Of a stretch of DNA of 64,000 nt, positions 57,779 through 64,000 are shown piece by piece. Origin of the DNA: Alistipes sp. (GTDB taxonomy: Bacteria > Bacteroidota > Bacteroidia > Bacteroidales > Rikenellaceae); the NCBI RefSeq assembly GCF_020026455.1, contig NZ_JAHHQJ010000004.1, forward strand, positions 1 to 64,000. The letters run 5' to 3'. How positions within the stretch are numbered: the first letter of the stretch is position 1; each line of letters opens with the position of its first letter. A model generated the notes under the pieces. That model was not told the origin of the DNA. It saw nothing but the letters and a program-made list of their open reading frames with translations, and searched no databases. Position numbers and translations under genes: made by a program.

Positions 57779-59023
57779 ATGTTCTACCATTTATTCAGGT
57801 ATCTGGACGAAACCTACGACCTCCCCGGATCGGGAATGTTCCAGTACATCTCCTTCCGTGCCGCGGCAGCCATCATCCTGTCGCTGCTGATCGTCATCAT
57901 CTTCGGACGTTCGATCATCGACTTCCTGCGCCGCAAGCAGATCGGCGAGGAGATCCGCGACCTCGGACTGCAAGGCCAGCTGCAGAAGAAAGGAACTCCC
58001 ACGATGGGCGGCGTGATCATTCTCGTCGCCATACTGGTTCCGATGCTGCTCTTCGGCAAACTGGACAATGTCTACATCCAGCTGCTGATCGTGTCGACGG
58101 TATGGCTCGGGCTGATCGGCGGACTGGACGACTACATCAAGGTTTTCCGCCACAGGAAGGAGGGACTGAAGGGTCGCTTCAAAATCGTGGGCCAGGTAGG
58201 ACTCGGCATCATCGTCGGGACGACCATGTGCCTCTCGCCCGACATCGTCGTGCGCGAGAAGGTCACGCAGCCCGTGCAGACGGTCTATCTGAACGAGGAC
58301 GGCACGGTGCTCGAAACCGTTCAGCGACACGTGGTCGTCAGTTCCGAGAGCCTAAAGACCACGCAGACGACCATCCCCTTTGTCAAAAACAACGAGTTCG
58401 ACTACGGATGGCTGACGGGAGGGAACAGCATCGCCACCTGGATTCTCTATGTGCTGGTCGCCATTTTCGTGGTGACGGCCGTGTCGAACGGCGCCAACCT
58501 CACCGACGGCCTGGACGGTCTGGCAACGGGCGTTTCGGTGCCGATTGTCGCCGTGCTGGGCGTACTGGCCTATCTTTCGGGGCACATCGTCTATGCCGAC
58601 TACCTCAACATCATGTACATCCCCGGCAGCGGCGAAATGGTGGTCTTCGCGGCGGCGCTGGTGGGGGCGCTGGTGGGTTTCCTGTGGTACAACTCCTTCC
58701 CGGCCCAGATCTTCATGGGCGACACGGGCTCGCTGGCCATCGGAGGCGTGATCGCCGTCTTCGCTCTCTGCATCCGCAAGGAGCTGCTGCTGCCGCTGCT
58801 GTGCGGCGTCTTCCTCGTGGAGAGTTTCTCGGTGATGATGCAGGTCGGCTGGTTCAAGTACACCAGGCACCGCTACGGCGAAGGTCGGCGTATCCTGCTG
58901 ATGTCCCCCGTACACCACCACTACCAGAAAAAGGGCATCTTCGAAACCAAGATCGTGCTCCGCTTCTGGATCATCTCGCTGCTGTTGGCGGCCATTACGC
59001 TGGTAACGCTGAAAATAAGATAA
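57779..59023 (+). CDS. mraY: Phospho-MurNAc-pentapeptide transferase
   Basis: MraY makes lipid I from UDP-MurNAc-pentapeptide and undecaprenyl phosphate in the inner membrane. The 414-residue protein has ten membrane segments and the motifs TPTMGGVIIL, GGLDDYIK, NGANLTDGLDGLA and the HHHY-like SPVHHHYQKKGI. A polar insert of about 55 residues (about 155-215), which includes the stretch VTQPVQTVYLNEDGT, makes it longer than E. coli MraY (360); this insert is common in Bacteroidota. Confidence 0.96.
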   Translation: MFYHLFRYLDETYDLPGSGMFQYISFRAAAAIILSLLIVIIFGRSIIDFLRRKQIGEEIRDLGLQGQLQKKGTPTMGGVIILVAILVPMLLFGKLDNVYIQLLIVSTVWLGLIGGLDDYIKVFRHRKEGLKGRFKIVGQVGLGIIVGTTMCLSPDIVVREKVTQPVQTVYLNEDGTVLETVQRHVVVSSESLKTTQTTIPFVKNNEFDYGWLTGGNSIATWILYVLVAIFVVTAVSNGANLTDGLDGLATGVSVPIVAVLGVLAYLSGHIVYADYLNIMYIPGSGEMVVFAAALVGALVGFLWYNSFPAQIFMGDTGSLAIGGVIAVFALCIRKELLLPLLCGVFLVESFSVMMQVGWFKYTRHRYGEGRRILLMSPVHHHYQKKGIFETKIVLRFWIISLLLAAITLVTLKIR

Positions 59024-59024
59024 T

Positions 59025-60374
59025 ATGAAACAGATCGTCGTTCTGGGCGGAGGAATCAGCGGCTACGGGTCCGCGATCCTCGCCAAAAAGAAGGGATTCG
59101 GGGTATTTCTATCCGATGCGGGGCGCATTGCCGACCGTTACAAGGCCAGACTGGACGAATGGGAGGTCCCCTACGAGGAGGGCGGCCACACCGAGGAGCG
59201 CATCCTCGCTGCCACGGAGGTCATCAAGTCGCCCGGCATTCCCGATACGGCTCCGATGGTGCGCAAAATCCGCGAGGCGGGCATTCCGGTGATCTCCGAA
59301 ATGGAGTTCGCGGGGCGCTATATGGGAAAGGCCAAATGTATCTGCATCACCGGATCGAACGGAAAGACCACCACCACGTCGCTCATCTACAAGATCATGC
59401 GCGACGCGGGGATGAACGTGGCGCTCGGCGGAAACATCGGCGAGAGTTTCGCTTGGTCTGTGGCTACGGGCGACTACGACTGGTATGTGCTGGAGTTGAG
59501 CTCGTTCCAGCTGGACGGCATGTACCGCTTCAGGGCGCATGTCGGGGTGTTGATGAACATTACGCCCGACCATCTGGATCGCTACAACCACTGTTTTCAG
59601 AATTATGTCGACTCGAAAATGAGAATCATACAGAACATGAACTCGCGCGACTGGTTCGTCTACTCGGGCGATGACGAGGTGATCTGGAACGAGCTCCCGA
59701 AGTACGATTTGCGGATGCGTCAGCTGCCCTTTGCGGCCAGGAATGCCGTGGCGAGCGGTGCGGGCGACGCATTTCTCTGCGACGGGAAATTCACGGCAAC
59801 GGCCGGAAAGGCTTCGGTGGAAATCGACACCGCGAAATTGCAGATCAAGGGGCTTCACAACGCCTACAACGCCATGGCGGCGGCCCTCGCGACCCTTGCG
59901 GCGGGTGTCGCCCCGGCGAAGATCCGCAAGTCGCTCTACGCCTTCGCACCCGTCGAGCACCGGCTCGAACCCGTGGCGGAAAAGGGCGGCGTGCTGTGGA
60001 TCAACGACTCGAAGGCCACGAACGTCGATTCGGTGCACTATGCCCTGGAGAGCATGACGCGTCCCGTGGTGTGGATCGCCGGAGGAACCGACAAGGGCAA
60101 CGATTACGAAGTGCTGAAGGCCGCTGCGCGGGCGAAGGTCCATACGCTGGTCTGCATGGGTCTCGACAACGCCAAACTGATCCGGGAGTTTACGGGTGTG
60201 GTGCCGGAGGTGGTTTCGACCGATTCGCTCGATACGGCCATGGCGGCCTCGAAGGCCGCGGCACGGCCCGGAGACGCGGTGCTGCTGTCGCCGGCCTGCG
60301 CCAGCTTCGACCTTTTCCGGAACTACGAAAACCGCGGCGAACTGTTCAAGAACTGGGTCAACGAAAAAGCATAA
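59025..60374 (+). CDS. murD: UDP-MurNAc-L-Ala:D-glutamate ligase
   Basis: MurD adds D-Glu to UDP-MurNAc-L-Ala. The 449-residue protein shows the nucleotide-sugar domain start VVLGGGISGYGSAILAKKKG, the ATP loop ITGSNGKTTTTSL, NITPDHLDRY, VEHRLEPVAEKGGVLWINDSKATN and the closing PACASFDLFRNYENRG. The ATG is 1 bp after the mraY stop, so translation is probably coupled. Confidence 0.97.
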   Translation: MKQIVVLGGGISGYGSAILAKKKGFGVFLSDAGRIADRYKARLDEWEVPYEEGGHTEERILAATEVIKSPGIPDTAPMVRKIREAGIPVISEMEFAGRYMGKAKCICITGSNGKTTTTSLIYKIMRDAGMNVALGGNIGESFAWSVATGDYDWYVLELSSFQLDGMYRFRAHVGVLMNITPDHLDRYNHCFQNYVDSKMRIIQNMNSRDWFVYSGDDEVIWNELPKYDLRMRQLPFAARNAVASGAGDAFLCDGKFTATAGKASVEIDTAKLQIKGLHNAYNAMAAALATLAAGVAPAKIRKSLYAFAPVEHRLEPVAEKGGVLWINDSKATNVDSVHYALESMTRPVVWIAGGTDKGNDYEVLKAAARAKVHTLVCMGLDNAKLIREFTGVVPEVVSTDSLDTAMAASKAAARPGDAVLLSPACASFDLFRNYENRGELFKNWVNEKA

Positions 60375-60377
60375 CCG

Positions 60378-61748
60378 ATGCGCAACGAGAGCAGATACGA
60401 CGACCGGGCAACGGCCGAGGCGGCGCGCGACACAGCACCGCGCGGCGGCGGACGGACTTCGGGAAGCGGGAGCACGGCCCCGGAAGAGGGCTATGCCGCC
60501 GGAACGGAGACGGCCGGAAGTCCGGGATTTCACCTCTTCACGGGCGACCGCGTGCTGTGGATCATCGTCGCCGCACTGGCGGTGATCTCGGTGCTCGTGG
60601 TCTACTCGTCGACAGCCAAGATGGCCTACGACGCGCACACGGCCCGCACGACGGCACATTTCCTGCGCCAGCAGCTGCTGCTGCTGGTCGTCAGTCTGCT
60701 GATCATGGTCGCCGTGCAGAAGATCAACTGCCGCATCTACAACCTCCTGGCCCGTCCGGCCTATTTCCTTTCGGTGGCGCTGACCGTCGCCGTCTATTTC
60801 ATCGGCGCGACAACCAACGGTGCGGCACGCTGGATTCCGCTCGGGCCCTTTCAGTTCCAGCCCTCCGAGGCGCTGAAGGTCGCCACGGTGCTCTTCCTCG
60901 CCCAACAGCTCGCCGGACGGCAGTCGAAGATCGACAAGATACGCATCGTGCCGACGTGGAAATTCTGGACGTGGCGTTCGTCGCCCGTGCAGCGAAAAAT
61001 CTGGAGCGAGGGGACGCAACCCATTCTGCTGCCGGTAGCCATCTCGGCGATGGTGATCTTTCCGGCACACACGTCGTCGGCCGTGCTGGTGTGTCTGGCT
61101 TCATGGGTGATGATGCTCATCGGGCGCGTCCGATTCGGGGAGCTGATGAAACTCGTGGGATGGGGCGTAGCGGCCATCGTCGTCATCATGACGCTGAACC
61201 TCGGACGCAGCGAGACCGCCGAAGGGCGCGTTTCGACGTGGATTCACCTCTGGACCCAGTCGCAAACCGAGAAGCCCATCGAACATCTCTCCGACACGGA
61301 GCGCTCGATGATCGCCATTTACAACGGCGGCATCCTGGGCGAAGGCGCCGGGCAGAGCGCAATGCGCGTGGAGATGATCCACCCCGAGAGCGACTATGCC
61401 TATGCCTTTTTCGTCGAGGAATACGGCTTCATCCTGGCCGTGCTGCTGCTGATGCTCTACCTGTGGGTCTTCTTCCGGGGAATCGAGATCTTCCGGCGCT
61501 GCGGAACCGCTTTCCCGGGGTTGCTGGTGCTAGGGCTGGCGCTCCTGATCACCTGTCAGGCGCTGCTGCACATCATGGTGACGGTGAACCTGATTCCCGA
61601 GACGGGGCAGACCCTGCCGCTGATTTCGCGCGGCGGTTCGTCGATGCTCTTCACGATGATCGCCTTCGGGATGATCCTCAGCGTCAGCCGTCAGAACGAC
61701 GAACAGTCGCACGACCGGCCCAAAAATGAAACGTTATACGAAAAATAA
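60378..61748 (+). CDS. ftsW: Septal peptidoglycan glycosyltransferase FtsW
   Basis: FtsW polymerises glycan strands from lipid II together with FtsI. The 456-residue SEDS protein has about ten membrane segments. Signatures include NGAARWIPLGPFQFQPSEALK, the segment NGGILGEGAGQS and the end PLISRGGSSMLFTMIAFGMIL. The first 50 residues are a low-complexity Gly/Ala/Ser/Glu tail before the first helix, unlike the compact starts of most FtsW. It is the last division gene here; murG does not follow. Confidence 0.95.
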   Translation: MRNESRYDDRATAEAARDTAPRGGGRTSGSGSTAPEEGYAAGTETAGSPGFHLFTGDRVLWIIVAALAVISVLVVYSSTAKMAYDAHTARTTAHFLRQQLLLLVVSLLIMVAVQKINCRIYNLLARPAYFLSVALTVAVYFIGATTNGAARWIPLGPFQFQPSEALKVATVLFLAQQLAGRQSKIDKIRIVPTWKFWTWRSSPVQRKIWSEGTQPILLPVAISAMVIFPAHTSSAVLVCLASWVMMLIGRVRFGELMKLVGWGVAAIVVIMTLNLGRSETAEGRVSTWIHLWTQSQTEKPIEHLSDTERSMIAIYNGGILGEGAGQSAMRVEMIHPESDYAYAFFVEEYGFILAVLLLMLYLWVFFRGIEIFRRCGTAFPGLLVLGLALLITCQALLHIMVTVNLIPETGQTLPLISRGGSSMLFTMIAFGMILSVSRQNDEQSHDRPKNETLYEK

Positions 61749-61754
61749 GAGACC

Positions 61755-62150
61755 ATGGATGATATTCGGTTGGACAAGTACCTCTGGGCGGTGCGGGTGT
61801 TCAAGACCCGCAGCGACGCCGCAGATGCCGTGCGCACGAACAAGGTGACGGTGAACGGCGCCTATGCCAAGCCTTCGCGCGAGGTGAAGATCGGCGATGT
61901 GATCGCCGTGCGCAAGATGCAGGTGACCTATTCCTACAAGGTGCTCGATCTGGTGTCGAGCCGTCAGCCCGCGAAAAACGTACCGCTCTACTGCCTCAAC
62001 ATCACACCGCAGGAGGAGCTGGACAAGCTCAACGTCCCGCGCGAGACGATCTTCATCCTCCGCGACCGAGGCACGGGCCGTCCCACCAAAAAGGAGCGAC
62101 GCGAGCTGGACGGACTGATGGAAGGGATCTACTACGACGAGGAGGAATAG
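61755..62150 (+). CDS. S4-domain RNA-binding protein (Hsp15-like)
   Basis: The 131-residue protein has an N-terminal S4 domain (about 5-65, RLDKYLWAVRVFKTRSDAADAV and VTVNGAYAKPSREVKIGD) and a basic, then acidic C terminus (GRPTKKERRELD). The best-known relative is Hsp15, which binds stalled 50S subunits that carry peptidyl-tRNA. The gene begins 6 bp after ftsW and is probably transcribed with the cell-wall cluster. The convergent pth gene also acts on peptidyl-tRNA. Confidence 0.9.
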   Translation: MDDIRLDKYLWAVRVFKTRSDAADAVRTNKVTVNGAYAKPSREVKIGDVIAVRKMQVTYSYKVLDLVSSRQPAKNVPLYCLNITPQEELDKLNVPRETIFILRDRGTGRPTKKERRELDGLMEGIYYDEEE

Positions 62151-62388
62151 CAAGAGACAGCCGGCAGGAGGGGATGCGGCGTATCAGGAGTATGCAAAAT
62201 TTGTCAGGGCTTCAGGCGTCTTGGCTCCATTATATCAACGACACCACGGAATCATTCCCTGTCTGCCCCCTGTCTTACAGGGGGGGGGCTGGAGCGGATC
62301 CAAAAGCCGTCCGCCCGACCGGCGGAACCTCGCTCCTCTCCAAAAGGTTCGGCACAGTCCCAACGGGAAAGAGAACCCCAAAAATGAA

Positions 62389-62412
62389 AAAAGCGGCCCG
62401 AAAGCCGCTTTT
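62389..62412. terminator. Bidirectional terminator next to pth
   Basis: The stem AAAAGCGGC/GCCGCTTTT has a CCGAAA loop, flanked by A-run and T-run, 1 bp past the pth stop. It could end pth (minus) and the ftsW-S4 transcript (plus). Confidence 0.85.
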
Positions 62413-62413
62413 T

Positions 62414-62977
62414 CTATTTCTTGTTGAAGAAGTTCATCGTCATGGCGGTCCCCACGGTCGCGAACGACCGGATGGCATCGACAAAGACCTTCAGCCGCTC
62501 GGGAAGGGCCTTCCGCTCCTCGTCGGTCCACTCGCCCAGCACATATTCCACCTGATGTCCCTTCGGGAAATCGCCGCCCACGCCGAAGCGCATGCGGGCA
62601 TACTCCTCCGTACCGAGTAGTTCCGAAATGTTTTTCAACCCGTTATGCCCTCCGGCGCTCCCCTTCGGACGCAGACGCAGCGCACCGAAAGGCAGGGCGA
62701 TATCGTCCGAAATGACGAGCAGGTTTTCCGGCGGGATCTTCCCGGCATCCATCCAATAGCGGACGGCCTTGCCCGAAAGATTCATGTAAGTAGAGGGTTT
62801 CAGCAACACCAGCGTCCGGCCCTTGTACTTCGCTTCGGCCACATCGCCGTAACGTTGGGTGGTAAAAACAGTGTTGGACGCCTCTGCAAGGGCGTCCAAC
62901 ACGTTGAAACCGATGTTGTGACGGGTTCCGGCGTATTCGGCGCCGATATTCCCCAACCCAACAATGAGGTATTTCAT
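62414..62977 (-). CDS. pth: Peptidyl-tRNA hydrolase
   Basis: Pth frees tRNA from peptidyl-tRNA that dropped off the ribosome. The 187-residue protein shows MKYLIVGLGNIGAEYAGTRHNIGFNVLD (catalytic His in RHNIG), KPSTYMNLSGKAV, LVISDDIALPFG and KGSAGGHNGLKNI. All are family hallmarks, and the length is normal. It lies 9 bp after rplY on the same strand, the common rplY-pth pairing. Confidence 0.97.
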   Translation of the reverse strand: MKYLIVGLGNIGAEYAGTRHNIGFNVLDALAEASNTVFTTQRYGDVAEAKYKGRTLVLLKPSTYMNLSGKAVRYWMDAGKIPPENLLVISDDIALPFGALRLRPKGSAGGHNGLKNISELLGTEEYARMRFGVGGDFPKGHQVEYVLGEWTDEERKALPERLKVFVDAIRSFATVGTAMTMNFFNKK

Positions 62978-62986
62978 ACTCCCGGC

Positions 62987-63559
62987 TTATTTCGCAGCAT
63001 CGGCAGCTCCGCGCGACGCACGGGTTACGCGAACGGCGCAGACGGCAGTCGTAGCGGGAGTGACGAACTTCAGGTTCTCGAACTGGAGGTCGCCGACGAA
63101 GATGGTCTTGCCGACACCCAGCTCCGTAACGTCCACGACGATCTCGTCGGGGAGATTCTCGACCAGTGCGCTGACAACCAGCTTGCGGGCCGACAGAGCC
63201 AGCTTACCGCCGACCTTCACGCCCTCGGCGTTACCGGTCAGGTGCACCGGAATGGCGATCGAAACGGGTTTGCCCTCGGCGATGCGGTAGAAATCCAGGT
63301 GGAGGATCTCCTCGCGAACGGGGTGGAACTGGGCCTCACGCAGCACGGCCTGCTCTTTCTTGCCCTCGACGTCGAACTCGACGATGTAGGAGTTCGGGGT
63401 GTAGATCAGGGGCTTGATCTCGCGGGGATCTACCGAGAAGGTCTCGGTTTCACCGTTGCCGCACAGTACGCAGGGGACCATGCCCTCGCGGCGGATTGCC
63501 TTGGCTGCCTTCTTGCCGAAATCGGCGCGCTTTACGGCCTTGACTGAAATGGTTTTCAT
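62987..63559 (-). CDS. rplY: 50S ribosomal protein L25 / Ctc type
   Basis: L25 binds 5S rRNA. The 190-residue protein is the long Ctc form: an L25 domain (about 1-90) with FGKKAAKAIRREGMVPCVLCG near the start, then the TL5-like C-terminal beta domain (about 95-180) with HLDFYRIAEGKPVSIAIPVHLTGNAEGV. It is the first gene of the unit with pth. Confidence 0.95.
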   Translation of the reverse strand: MKTISVKAVKRADFGKKAAKAIRREGMVPCVLCGNGETETFSVDPREIKPLIYTPNSYIVEFDVEGKKEQAVLREAQFHPVREEILHLDFYRIAEGKPVSIAIPVHLTGNAEGVKVGGKLALSARKLVVSALVENLPDEIVVDVTELGVGKTIFVGDLQFENLKFVTPATTAVCAVRVTRASRGAADAAK

Positions 63560-63648
63560 AATGAATGTTTTGTTTTAATGTGTTACCTCCGGCGGTTCTC
63601 AATGCGGGCTCTGCGGTCCGCATCCCATTTCCGCCTGTTTTCGGAGTG

Positions 63649-63656
63649 CAAAGGTA
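63649..63656 (-). promoter_or_regulatory. Putative -7 box of rplY-pth
   Basis: On the minus strand TACCTTTG, about 90 bp before the rplY ATG. A TTTT sits at the -33 distance. The leader of about 85 nt could be a site of ribosomal-protein control, but I see no known motif. Confidence 0.55.
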
Positions 63657-63707
63657 GTGCAAATAATTGGAAATGAAAAATCAGCAGCCGAAAAATCGCC
63701 CCTGGCC

Positions 63708-63743
63708 GAAAAAACGAGGGGCGGAACCGTCATTCCACCCCTC
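63708..63743 (-). terminator. Terminator of galE
   Basis: The stem GAGGGG-GGAA/TTCC-CCCCTC (one mismatch each side) has a 6-base loop. It is followed on the minus strand by a U-run, 23 bp past the galE stop. Confidence 0.85.
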
Positions 63744-63765
63744 GGGCTTATCTCCTGGCGGCGGA

Positions 63766-64000
63766 TTATTCGATGCCACGGATATGTTTCTCCCATTTCC
63801 AGGCGGCGCGGAGCGTCTCGTCGAGCGTGCGCTCGGCCGTCCAGCCCAGCTCGGTATTCGCCAGGGTCGGATCGGCCCAGATGGAGATGATGTCGCCCGC
63901 ACGGCGCGGCGCGATCTTGTAGTTGAGCTTCAGATTGTTGACCTCCTCGAACTTACGGATCAGTTCCAGCACCGAGACACCGCGGCCCGTGCCGATGTTG
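63766..64000 (-). CDS. galE: UDP-glucose 4-epimerase, C-terminal end (partial)
   Basis: Only the last 78 codons are inside the window; the gene continues to the right. NIGTGRGVSVLELIRKFEEV and the segment PRRAGDIISIWADPTLANTELGWTAERTLDE are typical of the C-terminal substrate-binding part of GalE, an extended SDR enzyme that interconverts UDP-glucose and UDP-galactose. The NAD-binding half cannot be seen, so other UDP-sugar epimerases are possible but less likely. Confidence 0.88.
   Translation of the reverse strand, partial: NIGTGRGVSVLELIRKFEEVNNLKLNYKIAPRRAGDIISIWADPTLANTELGWTAERTLDETLRAAWKWEKHIRGIE

Overview
The window looks like a chromosomal segment of a high-GC Bacteroidota, most probably an Alistipes-like member of the Rikenellaceae. 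The evidence is: promoters of the Bacteroidota type (TTTG, about 20 bp, TAnnTTTG) in front of many genes, few purine-rich ribosome-binding sites, a SusC/SusD locus, GlsB/GlsA-type acyltransferases, lineage families such as DUF3078, DUF3108, DUF4843, DUF4924 and DUF5009, and Bacteroidota-style variants of IspG, MraY and PiT. The genus is an inference; no rRNA gene is present to fix it.

Layout. 1-9.5 kb: deoC; a minus-strand unit of a DUF3078 protein, an S41 protease and a small membrane protein; nfo; then a minus-strand unit cvpA-like, rsgA, a SpoU/TrmH methylase and a class III aminotransferase; then a small XRE regulator. 10-18.7 kb: a GH2-family protein that lacks both catalytic glutamates, convergent with wbqC-like and ispG; then recG (apparently leaderless), a DUF3108 protein and a coiled-coil membrane protein. 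18.8-31.4 kb: a ROK sugar kinase divergent from polyprenyl synthase, U32 protein and DUF5009 acyltransferase; an S9 peptidase lipoprotein; an MFS exporter; PepP; an EF-G paralogue with a degenerate GTPase centre. 31.9-37 kb: PiT-PhoU phosphate transporter and DUF4924, rpmH, murA (Asp in place of the fosfomycin-target Cys).

37.3-47.2 kb is the main accessory-type locus. Five co-directional genes encode a secreted metzincin-like metalloprotease, a SusC receptor with an STN domain, SusD, a DUF4843 lipoprotein and a PKD-like lipoprotein. A perfect 11-bp stem-loop without a U-tract separates the protease from susC. The likely theme is extracellular protein capture, cleavage and peptide import, but no substrate can be read from the sequence.

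47.5-52.5 kb: thymidine kinase, two hypothetical genes, tRNA-Thr(CGT), a lipocalin-like lipoprotein and glsA-glsB, which make glycine-type aminolipids in Bacteroides. 52.6-62.2 kb: a shortened division and cell-wall cluster (rsmH, ftsL-like, ftsI, murE, mraY, murD, ftsW) that ends in an S4 RNA-binding gene instead of murG-murC-ftsQAZ. 62.4-64 kb: pth, rplY and the 3' end of galE, which runs off the right edge.

Intergenic DNA is unusual. Several gaps hold short, unrelated, imperfect tandem duplications (units of 6 to about 96 bp), and there are three runs of nine G. No CRISPR array, insertion sequence, phage gene or rRNA was seen.
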